Part shown: piece by piece, positions 1 through 7,190 of the stretch
Layout: every line of letters begins with the position of its first letter
How positions within the stretch are numbered: position 1 is the first letter of the stretch
Source of the DNA: a bacterium
GTDB lineage: Bacteria; Zhuqueibacterota; Zhuqueibacteria; Residuimicrobiales; Krinioviventaceae
Length of the DNA stretch: 12,465 bases
Assembly: GCA_024278645.1 (NCBI GenBank)
Contig: JAJRST010000136.1
Coordinates: 1 to 12,465, forward strand
Reading direction: 5' to 3'
Made by a program: the position numbers and the translations under genes
The notes under the pieces: generated by a model
Seen by the model: only the letters and a program-made list of their open reading frames with translations
Told to the model about the DNA's origin: nothing
Databases searched by the model: none

Positions 1-434
1 GAAGTGAACAGGCATTGCGAATGCATCTCGTATTTATCAACAAGCTCTTTAACGGCTTGTACTAGATTTTCGGGATGCCTGCTTTTCTTCAATTCCACGT
101 TGAGCAACAGTCTGTTTTTTGCAAAGTCCAGCAGTTCTTCCAGCGTCGGAATACGCTCGTTGCTAAAATCAGCCGAAAACCAGCCCCCGGCGTCGAGCTG
201 CCTGATTTCCGCGAGAGATTTGTGTATGACAGCCCCGGAGCCGTCGGTGGTGCGCTCCACTCGATGATCATGAATAATGACGACTTTGCCGTCCTTTGTC
301 AACTGCACGTCAAGCTCAACGCCGTCGGCGCCGATTTCAAACGCCTTGCGGAACGCGGCCATGGTATTCTCCGGCGCATAGGCGGATGCGCCCCGGTGGC
401 CCAATGACAGAAAAGCATCCTCAAAACTTTGCAT
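1..434 (-). CDS. Glycerophosphodiester phosphodiesterase, partial (C-terminus beyond window)
   Basis: Hydrolyses glycerophosphodiesters to glycerol-3-phosphate and an alcohol. The first 144 residues are present and the frame is still open at base 1. The GDPD TIM-barrel signature is clear: LGHRGASAYAPENT at residues 11-24 (H13, R14, E22, N23), GVELDVQLTKDG at 38-49 (E40, D42), and IIHDHRVERTTDG at 53-65 (H55), followed by LNVELKK at 111-117 (E114). These are the catalytic His pair and metal-binding acidic residues of the family. No signal peptide is present, so it is probably cytosolic, as in UgpQ-like enzymes. The ATG at 434 lies inside the end of the upstream DUF2809 gene (14-bp overlap), and an in-frame TAA 21 bp upstream excludes a longer start. 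The ribosome site is weak (GGGA), consistent with translational coupling. Family assignment is firm; the substrate is not known. Confidence 0.93.
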   Translation of the reverse strand, partial: MQSFEDAFLSLGHRGASAYAPENTMAAFRKAFEIGADGVELDVQLTKDGKVVIIHDHRVERTTDGSGAVIHKSLAEIRQLDAGGWFSADFSNERIPTLEELLDFAKNRLLLNVELKKSRHPENLVQAVKELVDKYEMHSQCLFT

Positions 435-825
435 CGTTTTTCCCGGCGTGTTTTAAAAATATCACGTCCAACAGAAACGCCAACGCCAGCCCGGTAAAGT
501 AGTACAAGAAATCAACGACATCGAAACCGGTCCCCAGGATGAATACAAACGGCACGGGCAGGTTTAACGACGCCGGAATGCCGGTGGCCTGAAAAAGCTC
601 GACCAGCAATGCAAGCGCGGCAATTGCCGAAAATTTGATCGGCGGCTTTAACGCCGGTTTCAGTAACGAAAGCGCATAATACAAGCTGGCGACGATAAAG
701 AGGTCGCCGAAATAGGCGTCTGCGATGTGCTGCCAGGGGCCCGTATAAAACTTTGCAAACAAGGCCAGCGCCAGAAACAACAGGGACAGCCGGCGGCTTG
801 CTTTTTTGTACGCTTTTAAATTCAT
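421..825 (-). CDS. DUF2809-type small integral membrane protein
   Basis: A 134-residue hydrophobic protein of unknown function. About four membrane segments are visible at residues 12-27, 40-56, 64-80 and 103-124, with a basic N-terminus (KAYKKASRR) and a charged C-terminal tail. The motifs FGDLFIVASLYY (39-50), VELFQ (75-79) and LGTGFDVVDFLYY (97-109) match what I know of the DUF2809 family, which is normally about 120-140 residues long. The ATG directly follows the stop codon of the channel gene (TAG ATG, zero spacing), and its own stop overlaps the start of the phosphodiesterase gene. It is therefore likely translated by coupling between its neighbours. I know no biochemical role for the family and do not assign one. 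Confidence 0.8.
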   Translation of the reverse strand: MNLKAYKKASRRLSLLFLALALFAKFYTGPWQHIADAYFGDLFIVASLYYALSLLKPALKPPIKFSAIAALALLVELFQATGIPASLNLPVPFVFILGTGFDVVDFLYYFTGLALAFLLDVIFLKHAGKNDAKF

Positions 826-1884
826 CTAGCCGGCAATCCGTTGCAGCGCTTTTAGCTGGTTGTTATTGCCAATGGCCAACAAGACATTGCCCTCTTCCAG
901 GACGATATCCCCGGGCGGGTTGATATCCATGGCATTATCGTTCTTTGAGATGCCGACAACCAAAGCGCCGTTCGTCAATTCGCGGATATTGGATTCCTTT
1001 AATTTCTTGCCGACAAGAGGACTGCCTTTCGATAAAACGACTCGATCCAACTGCAGGCCATAGGAGCCGCCGGGCGTAAAGGCGTCCAAAAAATCGACAA
1101 TTTCAGGCTTGAGCACATAAGCGGCCATTCTGCGGGCGCCGATTTCAAAAGGAGAAACGACCCGGTTGGCGCCCACGCGCAGCAGCTTTTTTTTCGAAAG
1201 TTCATCGGTGCCGCGGGCGACGATATACAGCTGCTCGTTCAAAGTCCGCGCGGTGAGCACCAGGTAAACATTGGCCGAATCATCCGAGATCGCACTAATA
1301 AGCGCCCTGGCGGTTTTGACGCCGACTTTGAGCAGGACCTCATCCTCCGAAGCGTCGCCGATGACAGCGAGGTAATCATATTCGATGGCTTCGTCAATTT
1401 TACTCGCCTCTTTGTCAATAACGATAAACGGGTGACCGATCGCCGCCAGTCGTTGGCACACTTCCTTGCCGATTTTCCCGTAACCGCAGACGATTACATG
1501 GTCCTTCAAGTTTGTTATTTCCCAAGCCATGCGACTGCCTTTTAATAAATTTAATAATTGACCTTCAGTGATAAATGCGGCGATCGTTCCAATGGCATAG
1601 CCGCCAATGGCCAGGCCGCCAAATATAAGGAATATGGTGAATATCCTTCCCGCCTTGTTCAGCTCGCCAACTTCGTTAAAGCCGACCGTGGCAATGGTAA
1701 TGACGGTCATGTACAGGGAATCCAGAAAATCCCATCCCATAATAAACCTGTAGCCGACGGAGCCGATCGCCACTAAAAACAGCAACAGCAAAAAAGCGAT
1801 TAAAAACCGTTTCAAGATTTCAACGGAAATCAAAGGCAAATGTTTTGCAGGAGGAGGTGCGAGTTGATATAATATTCTTTTCAT
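826..1884 (-). CDS. Two-TM potassium channel with C-terminal RCK (TrkA-N/TrkA-C) module
   Basis: An MthK/GsuK-like K+ channel. Numbering here is from a possible TTG start at 1914. Layout: TM1 at 32-55, pore helix and selectivity filter ATVGFNEV at 75-82, TM2 at 88-113, then an RCK Rossmann domain with VIVCGYGKIGKEV (140-152, GxGxxG) and acidic D167 at the end of strand 2, and a TrkA-C domain at about 285-360. The gating ring would bind a nucleotide or ion and open the pore. I chose the ATG at 1884 (residue 11, MKRILYQLAP; 352 aa) because AAAGGA lies just upstream, though with a short 3-nt gap, while the TTG at 1914 has no ribosome site. The second filter glycine is replaced by Asn (TVGFN rather than TVGYG); I recall TVG[FY]xEV filters in related prokaryotic channels. 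Its stop abuts the DUF2809 start. Confidence 0.9.
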   Translation of the reverse strand: MKRILYQLAPPPAKHLPLISVEILKRFLIAFLLLLFLVAIGSVGYRFIMGWDFLDSLYMTVITIATVGFNEVGELNKAGRIFTIFLIFGGLAIGGYAIGTIAAFITEGQLLNLLKGSRMAWEITNLKDHVIVCGYGKIGKEVCQRLAAIGHPFIVIDKEASKIDEAIEYDYLAVIGDASEDEVLLKVGVKTARALISAISDDSANVYLVLTARTLNEQLYIVARGTDELSKKKLLRVGANRVVSPFEIGARRMAAYVLKPEIVDFLDAFTPGGSYGLQLDRVVLSKGSPLVGKKLKESNIRELTNGALVVGISKNDNAMDINPPGDIVLEEGNVLLAIGNNNQLKALQRIAG

Positions 1885-2088
1885 AAGTCCTTTGCAAATT
1901 TCTTTCAATTGCAAAGATTTAGGTTAGGGAAATTCATCATCCTCTCGAAACCGACACAAAATAGTCATTCAAATCATTTACAGCAACAATTTTCTGGCGC
2001 GGCGTCGCATTCTTTTACAGCCATGCTTTGCATTATGAACAGCGTCGTCGACATTCTTTCACAAACAGGCTGGCGACGTTATCGCGGC

Positions 2089-5000
2089 TCAGACATACTC
2101 CGACCAACTCTTAATTTGCAGCTCCTTGAGCGACTTTTTGGAGACGGCCTCCACAAACCGGCGAGCCAACTGCAAGTTGGTGAACAATGGAATGGCGAAA
2201 TCGACCGCGCGCCGACGGATGATATAGTCGTTGGTCAGCTCCTCCTCCTGGTAATTCTTGGGGATGTTGATGACCAGGTCGATCTTGCCGTTTTCCAGAT
2301 AGTCGATGACGTTCGGCTGCTTTTTTGTCAGCGGCCAGTGCAGTTTGGTCGCCTTGATGCCGTTCGATTCCATGAACTTGGTGGTGCCGCCGGTTGCATA
2401 AAAGTTCATACCCATTTTTTCGAGAAGCCGCGTACTTGCCAGAAATTCGGCCTTGGATTCTATGGGGCCGGTGGACAGCAGAATATTTTTCACCGGCAGC
2501 TTGTAGCCGACGGACAGCAACGCTTTCAGAAAGGCCTCGTCAAAGTCGTCGCCAAGACAGCCGACCTCTCCGGTCGAGGCCATTTCGACGCCGAGCGTGG
2601 GGTCGGCGCCGATGAGACGCGTGAACGAAAACTGCGGCGCCTTGACGCCCACATATTCAAGGTCGAAAACCGAGCGGTCGATTTTCGGCACATGCCGCCC
2701 CATGATCACCCGCGTGGCAATGTCGATAAAATTCATTTTCGATATTTTCGATACGAACGGGAAGCTTCGAGAGGCGCGCAAATTCAGTTCGATAACCTTG
2801 ACTTCGTTGTCCTTGGCCACAAACTGCATGTTAAAAGGGCCGTTAATTTTCAGCCGTTGCGCCAGTTGCCGGGCAATCTTTTTGATTCGCCGCGTCGTCT
2901 CGAGATAGGTTCGCTGCGGCGGCAACACCATTGTCGCGTCGCCGGAGTGTACGCCGGCGTTTTCAACATGCTCGGAAATGGCAAAGACGAGCAGCTCGCC
3001 TTCCTGGGCCACGGCGTCGATTTCGATCTCTTTGGCGTTTTCAATAAATTTTGAAATGACCACCGGATGATCCGAGGAAATATCCGACGCTTTTTTGAGA
3101 AATTTTTCCAACTCTTCGTCCGTGGAAGCCACGCTCATCGCCGCGCCGCTGAGAACGTACGACGGGCGAATGAGCACGGGAAAACCGACGTTCTTGCTGA
3201 ACTGCTTTGCCGCCTCAATGGAGGTCAATTCTTTCCATTCCGGTTGATCGATGCCGAGATCGTCCAGCAGCTTTGAGAACTTGTGGCGGTCTTCGGCGTT
3301 GTCGATGTTGCGCGCCGACGTCCCGAGAAGCGTGACGCCCGCTTTGTCGAGCCGTAAGGCGAGATTGTTCGGAATCTGTCCGCCCATGGAGACGATGACG
3401 CCAAGCGGCTTTTCCTTTTCACAAATATCGAGAACCGTCTCAAAACTCAATTCATCAAAATAGAGTTTGTCGCATTCGTCATAATCCGTGCTCACCGTTT
3501 CCGGGTTATAATTCACCATAATCGTCTGGTAGCTCAATTCTTTCAGGGTCATCACGGAATTGACGCAGCACCAGTCGAATTCGACCGAACTGCCGATTCG
3601 GTAGGCGCCGCCGCCAAGGACGATGACCGAGTTTCTCTCCAGGAACGGCAAATCGTCTTCGCCGCCGTTGTAGGTCAGGTACAAATAATTTGTCTGCGCC
3701 GGATACTCGGCGGCGAGCGTATCGATCTGCTTGACCCAGGGCGTCAGGCCGTAAGCTTTTCTCAATTCGCGGACCTGCATTTCATCTTTATCCAGGGCGC
3801 GGGCGATCTGTTCATCGGAAAAGCCATACTGCTTGGCTTCGAGAAGCAAGTCCTGCGGGCAACGCTGCTCTCCCACCCGGGCAAGCTGCATTTCAATGTA
3901 CACGATATTTTTGATTTTGTAAAGGAACCATTTGTCAATGTGTGAAAGCTCATGAATTTCATCAATGCTCATTCCGGCCTTAATCGCCTCGGGAACGGCG
4001 AACACACGCTGATCGGTCGGTTCGGCCAGCTCCTTGCGAATATCCCCGCTCCTGAATTGCTGGTTCAGCACCAGGCCGCTGGCCCCGATCTCCAGCATGC
4101 GCAGCCCTTTTTGCAGCGCTTCTTCGAACTTGCGCCCGATGGCCATGATCTCGCCCACGGACTTCATGCCGGAGCCCAGCTTTTTGGACACTTGCTTGAA
4201 TTTCTTCAAGTCCCAGCGCGGAATTTTGACGACGACATAATCAAGGGCAGGCTCAAAACTGGCTTTGGTCACTTTGGTGATCGAGTTTGGAACATCGATG
4301 AGGCTGTATCCGAGCGCCAGCTTTGCCGCTACGTGCGCCAATGGATAGCCGGTGGCCTTGGATGCCAACGCCGAACTGCGCGACAAACGCGCATTTATTT
4401 CGATGACGCGATAGTCTTCCGAATTCGGATCCAGCGCATATTGAATATTGCATTCGCCGACGACGCCGAGATGGCGCACCGTGCGAATGCCGATCTCGCG
4501 CAGTTTGTGATATTCGCGGTTGCTGAGCGTCTGGCTCGGCGCAATGACGATGCTCTCGCCCGTATGAATGCCCATGGGGTCGAAATTCTCCATATTGCAG
4601 ATGGAGAGGCAATTGTCGTACTGATCGCGCACAATTTCATACTCGATCTCTTTCCAGCCGAGCAGGTACTCTTCAACAAGTATCTGGCTCGTATAGGTCA
4701 GCGCCCTCTGGGCCAGCTCGCGCACTTGTTCTTCATTGTTGCACAAACCGGATCCCAGGCCGCCGAGAGCAAAAGCGATTCGTATCATCACCGGAAAGCC
4801 GATATCCTCGGCTCGCTTGATCGCCTCGTCCACGCTGTTTACAGCAAAACTGCGCGCGGTTTTCACGCCGATTTGGTTCAGCTTGGCGACGAACAGATTG
4901 CGATCCTCGGTGTTGCGAATGGTCTCGACCGGCGTGCCGAGCACCCTGACGCCATAGCGAGCCAGGACGCCGCTTTTATCCAGCTCCATGCCGCAATTCA

Positions 5001-5280
5001 ACGCCGTCTGCCCGCCAAAGCCAAGCAGAATGCCTTCCGGCTTTTCCTTCCGGATGACCTGCTCGACAAAGTAGGGCGTGACCGGCAAAAAATAGACCTG
5101 GTCCGCCAAATGCTCCGATGTCTGAATGGTGGCAATATTGGGATTCACCAAAACGGTGTAAACGCCTTCCTCCTTTAAGGCTTTTATCGCCTGGCTGCCG
5201 GAATAATCGAACTCGCCCGCCTCGCCGATCTTCAAGGCGGAGCTTCCTAAAATGATCACTTTTTTCGGTAAGTTGGTCAT
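2089..5280 (-). CDS. carB: Carbamoyl-phosphate synthase large (ammonia) subunit, CAD/CPS1-like type
   Basis: Makes carbamoyl phosphate from bicarbonate, ammonia (channelled from CarA) and two ATP, for pyrimidine and arginine synthesis in the cytosol. At 1063 aa it is full length (E. coli about 1073). Domains in order: carboxyphosphate ATP-grasp half (about 1-400, with EFDYSGSQ 23-30, FALGGLGSG 170-178 and EINARLSRSSALASKATGYP 294-313), oligomerisation region (about 400-546), carbamoyl-phosphate ATP-grasp half (about 550-935, with GSSVEFDW 563-570, IMVNYNPETVSTDYD 587-601, RPSYVLSG 705-712 and ELNLRASRSFPFVSK 831-845), and an MGS allosteric domain (about 935-1063, with YATGGT 961-966 and RRRAVDFAIPLFTN 1022-1035). 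The wording follows animal CAD/CPS1 rather than the E. coli form. The ATG at 5280 overlaps the carA stop as ATGA, with AGAGG about 8 nt upstream. I see no missing catalytic block. Confidence 0.98.
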   Translation of the reverse strand: MTNLPKKVIILGSSALKIGEAGEFDYSGSQAIKALKEEGVYTVLVNPNIATIQTSEHLADQVYFLPVTPYFVEQVIRKEKPEGILLGFGGQTALNCGMELDKSGVLARYGVRVLGTPVETIRNTEDRNLFVAKLNQIGVKTARSFAVNSVDEAIKRAEDIGFPVMIRIAFALGGLGSGLCNNEEQVRELAQRALTYTSQILVEEYLLGWKEIEYEIVRDQYDNCLSICNMENFDPMGIHTGESIVIAPSQTLSNREYHKLREIGIRTVRHLGVVGECNIQYALDPNSEDYRVIEINARLSRSSALASKATGYPLAHVAAKLALGYSLIDVPNSITKVTKASFEPALDYVVVKIPRWDLKKFKQVSKKLGSGMKSVGEIMAIGRKFEEALQKGLRMLEIGASGLVLNQQFRSGDIRKELAEPTDQRVFAVPEAIKAGMSIDEIHELSHIDKWFLYKIKNIVYIEMQLARVGEQRCPQDLLLEAKQYGFSDEQIARALDKDEMQVRELRKAYGLTPWVKQIDTLAAEYPAQTNYLYLTYNGGEDDLPFLERNSVIVLGGGAYRIGSSVEFDWCCVNSVMTLKELSYQTIMVNYNPETVSTDYDECDKLYFDELSFETVLDICEKEKPLGVIVSMGGQIPNNLALRLDKAGVTLLGTSARNIDNAEDRHKFSKLLDDLGIDQPEWKELTSIEAAKQFSKNVGFPVLIRPSYVLSGAAMSVASTDEELEKFLKKASDISSDHPVVISKFIENAKEIEIDAVAQEGELLVFAISEHVENAGVHSGDATMVLPPQRTYLETTRRIKKIARQLAQRLKINGPFNMQFVAKDNEVKVIELNLRASRSFPFVSKISKMNFIDIATRVIMGRHVPKIDRSVFDLEYVGVKAPQFSFTRLIGADPTLGVEMASTGEVGCLGDDFDEAFLKALLSVGYKLPVKNILLSTGPIESKAEFLASTRLLEKMGMNFYATGGTTKFMESNGIKATKLHWPLTKKQPNVIDYLENGKIDLVINIPKNYQEEELTNDYIIRRRAVDFAIPLFTNLQLARRFVEAVSKKSLKELQIKSWSEYV

Positions 5281-6350
5281 ATTATCATCCTCTTGAAATC
5301 GTCGAATAATATTGAAGTATCTACTGGTCCCGGAGCGGCCTCGGGATGAAACTGCACGCTGAGAAACGGCCGCGTCTTATGACGTATGCCCTCATTCGTG
5401 CCGTCGTTGGCATTGACGAACCAGGGCTCCCAGCCGTCCGGCAGCGTCCGGCCGTCGACGGCATAGCCGTGATTTTGAGAAGTGATATAACACCTTTTGG
5501 TTCCCACTTCAACGCACGGCTGGTTTTGGCTGCGGTGGCCGAATTTCAGTTTATAAGTATCGGCGCCGGCGGCGAGCGACAATATCTGGTTGCCCATGCA
5601 GATGCCAAAGATCGGCTTGTCCCTGTCCATGGCCGCGCGCACAATATCGATGGTTTCGCGACACATCTTGGGATCGCCCGGTCCGTTGGAAATCATCAAG
5701 CCGTCAAAGTCCTCATTGGTAAAATCATAATTCCAGGGCACCTTTTTCACGCGCAAATTGCGTTCAACCAAATTTCGTACAATATTATCTTTGGCGCCGC
5801 AGTCGATGAGAATTACTTTTTTCTCCCCGGCGCCATACTCCACCGGCGCCTTTACGCTCACTTTTTCGACCAGGTTGAGCTTGTTTGGATCGTAAAAATC
5901 CAACGCCTCTGTAAAAAACAGCATCCGCCCCAGCATGGCGCCTTCTTCGCGCAGCCTCTTGGTCAGCATTCGGGTGTCGATGCCATACAGGCCGGGCACA
6001 TCATGTTCGACAAGCCATTGGCCCAGGCTTTTTTGCGCGCTCCAGTGCTGATAGTCCATGGAGTATTCGGAAACAATCAACCCGGCTATTTGCACACGGG
6101 AGGACTCGAACCACTCGTTCAAGCCGTCGACAATTCTGGATTCGGGCACGCCGTAATTGCCGATAAGCGGATAGGTGAGCACCAGAATTTGTCCATAGTA
6201 GGAAGGATCGGTCAGGCTTTCGGGATAACCGACCATGCTTGTATTAAACACCACTTCCCCGGCAACGGATTTAGCGGCGCCAAAGGAGTATCCATGAAAC
6301 ACGGAGCCATCTTCCAGTTCGAGACGTGCTTTAATTTTCTTTTCTTCCAT
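5277..6350 (-). CDS. carA: Carbamoyl-phosphate synthase small (glutaminase) subunit
   Basis: Hydrolyses glutamine and passes ammonia to CarB. At 357 aa it is slightly short against E. coli CarA (about 380) but complete. The N-terminal CPSase small-chain domain has LELEDGSVFHGYSFG (10-24), GEVVFNTSMVGYPESLTDPSY (31-51) and GLYGIDTRMLTKRLRE (120-135). The class I amidotransferase domain runs from about 178, with SNGPGDP (221-227), nucleophile Cys251 in FGICMGNQ (248-255), FGHRSQNQP (270-278), TSQNHGYAVD (290-299), and catalytic His335 and Glu337 in QFHPEAAPGP. Asn replaces the His of the usual GICLGHQ, which I recall as a recurrent variant in Bacteroidota-like CarA. The ATG at 6350 has only a weak GAG ribosome site. 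Upstream lies a hairpin with a T-run in this gene's direction, so attenuation is possible. Confidence 0.97.
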   Translation of the reverse strand: MEEKKIKARLELEDGSVFHGYSFGAAKSVAGEVVFNTSMVGYPESLTDPSYYGQILVLTYPLIGNYGVPESRIVDGLNEWFESSRVQIAGLIVSEYSMDYQHWSAQKSLGQWLVEHDVPGLYGIDTRMLTKRLREEGAMLGRMLFFTEALDFYDPNKLNLVEKVSVKAPVEYGAGEKKVILIDCGAKDNIVRNLVERNLRVKKVPWNYDFTNEDFDGLMISNGPGDPKMCRETIDIVRAAMDRDKPIFGICMGNQILSLAAGADTYKLKFGHRSQNQPCVEVGTKRCYITSQNHGYAVDGRTLPDGWEPWFVNANDGTNEGIRHKTRPFLSVQFHPEAAPGPVDTSILFDDFKRMII

Positions 6351-6392
6351 AGGAACTCTGCTTTTTTAGTCAATTGAAAAGGGATTATAAAA

Positions 6393-6433
6393 AACCCCAA
6401 TGCACGGCGATCAAGGTGCGATGGATTGGGGTT
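6393..6433 (-). terminator. Hairpin with T-run in the carA leader (possible attenuator)
   Basis: AACCCCAAT at 6393-6401 is perfectly complementary to ATTGGGGTT at 6425-6433. An inner 4-bp stem GCAC (6402-6405) / GTGC (6416-6419) extends it, leaving a 10-nt loop and a 5-nt bulge (6420-6424). Read on the minus strand, the GGGG side runs into TTTTTT (6394-6389), the shape of an intrinsic terminator, 39 bp before the carA ATG. No gene on that strand ends here (the next gene is divergent), so termination would act on the carA leader itself. On the plus strand there is no T-run. A clear alternative antiterminator fold was not found. A perfect TATAAT (6389-6384 on the minus strand) overlaps the T-run, so a promoter reading is possible too. 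Confidence 0.5.
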
Positions 6434-6465
6434 GTCAACACGGGATCGTCTTTTTAACAATTCGT

Positions 6466-6494
6466 GTTTTATTGGAACAATTTTTGTTTCACAA
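6466..6494 (-). promoter_or_regulatory. Candidate sigma70-type promoter for carAB
   Basis: On the minus strand TTGTGA (6494-6489, 4/6 to TTGACA) is separated by exactly 17 bp from TAAAAC (6471-6466, 4/6 to TATAAT). Transcription from here would give a leader of about 110 nt containing the hairpin at 6393-6433. A consensus TTGACA (6438-6433) and a consensus TATAAT (6389-6384) also occur on this strand but lie 43 bp apart and cannot form one promoter. Weak call from pattern only. Confidence 0.25.
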
Positions 6495-6592
6495 TTTACG
6501 AATTAATTGGAAATATAACAAAACTTAATTCACAAACGTCCGGTTGATGGACAAAAATCCTGGGATTTATTCGATCAGTAAGGGATGAAAAG

Positions 6593-6961
6593 ATGGCGAA
6601 TATTGTTGTAATTGACGACGAGGAAGATATCCGATTGATTTTAAAAGAAGTTTTGGAACAGGAAGGACATACCGTTACAACATCCGAAAACGGTAAGGAA
6701 TTAAATATCAACAACTTGTCAAACTTTGATCTCGTTATTACAGACATTTTCATGCCCGATCAGGATGGCATGCAAATAATCATGGAGGTCAAAAAAACGG
6801 TCCCGGACATGAAAATTATCGCCATTTCCGGGGGGGCATTTTTTGGCGCCGGCAATACACTTAAAACAGCGCAACTGTTGGGCGCCCGATTTACCATCAA
6901 CAAGCCGTTCGACATTGACGATGTTGTCGAAAAAGTGAACACACTGGTGAATGAGAACTAA
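6593..6961 (+). CDS. Single-domain (CheY-like) response regulator
   Basis: A 122-residue stand-alone receiver domain with no output domain. The acidic pocket is D8/D9 (VVIDDEED), the phosphoacceptor is D51 in VITDIFMPDQDG (48-59), the switch Ser is S79 in IAISGG, and the conserved Lys is K104 in INKPF. It would act as a phosphate shuttle, sink or protein-interaction switch in the cytosol. It is the first gene of a rightward group that continues with a hybrid kinase carrying its own HPt domain and an NtrC-type activator, so a role as extra receiver in that phosphorelay is the natural inference. The ATG at 6593 has an AGGG ribosome site 8 nt upstream. It is divergent from carA across a 242-bp spacer. 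Confidence 0.93.
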   Translation: MANIVVIDDEEDIRLILKEVLEQEGHTVTTSENGKELNINNLSNFDLVITDIFMPDQDGMQIIMEVKKTVPDMKIIAISGGAFFGAGNTLKTAQLLGARFTINKPFDIDDVVEKVNTLVNEN

Positions 6962-6974
6962 TTATCGTTACGAT

Positions 6975-7015
6975 TTGCACATTGACTAGACGCCTGCGTT
7001 ACATTCAATGTGCAA
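6975..7015. repeat. Perfect 11-bp inverted repeat after the response regulator
   Basis: TTGCACATTGA (6975-6985) and TCAATGTGCAA (7005-7015) are exact reverse complements with a 19-nt loop. It begins 13 bp after the response regulator stop. Neither strand has a T-run beyond it, so it is not a typical intrinsic terminator. It could be a transcript-stabilising hairpin, an operator for a dimeric regulator, or a Rho/processing boundary. Confidence 0.6.
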
Positions 7016-7105
7016 CAAGAGAGTTCAAGGGGGAGCACATCTTTCCGAGAGTCGGCCTGGCAACCACCGAGCAGCATAAGCATCTAAACAACAATGATTT
7101 AGCAT

Positions 7106-7142
7106 CCAGCTTTTCAGGAGACCCGACAAACGTCGGAGCTGG
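7106..7142 (+). other. Nested stem-loop in the 5' leader of the hybrid kinase
   Basis: CCAGCT (7106-7111) pairs with AGCTGG (7137-7142), enclosing CCGAC (7123-7127) and GTCGG (7132-7136) around an AAAC tetraloop; an 11-nt left bulge separates the stems. It is followed by TTTTG only, a poor U-tract, and ends 48 bp before the kinase ATG. The 229-bp spacer also holds a weaker CTAAA/TTTAG hairpin (about 7083-7102) and TCGG/CCGA at 7052-7069. I recognise no known riboswitch class. Confidence 0.4.
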
Positions 7143-7190
7143 TTTTGAGGCAGTGAGTACAGAACTATCGACCAAATCGAGGATGCGATC

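Noticed and set aside
1885..1914. TTG start at 1914 for the potassium channel
   Set aside because: No ribosome site before it, whereas the ATG at 1884 follows AAAGGA; the extra 10 residues add nothing to the fold.
1974..2054. 26-codon minus-strand ORF with a Cys-rich end (ENCCCK) between carB and the channel
   Set aside because: No convincing ribosome site and an arbitrary composition; probably chance. The 204-bp spacer shows no clear promoter (TTGTTG-17-GACTAT is poor).
1909..3054. Long plus-strand open frame opposite carB (381 codons)
   Set aside because: It lies mostly antisense to an unmistakable carB, its translation is rich in His, Arg and Gln and has no recognisable domain, and it has no ribosome site.
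3952..5178. Second long plus-strand open frame opposite carB (408 codons)
   Set aside because: Antisense shadow produced by codon bias of carB; no family resemblance.
5346..6377. Plus-strand open frame opposite carA (343 codons)
   Set aside because: Antisense shadow of carA, which carries all catalytic motifs.
6384..6438. TTGACA (6438-6433) and TATAAT (6389-6384) on the minus strand as one promoter
   Set aside because: They are 43 bp apart, far from the 16-19 bp required; TATAAT alone stays possible and is mentioned with the hairpin.
7021..7075. SAM-riboswitch-like GGCAACC string in the kinase leader
   Set aside because: Only this short string fits; the rest of the SAM core is missing and the downstream gene is a kinase rather than a methionine or sulfur gene.
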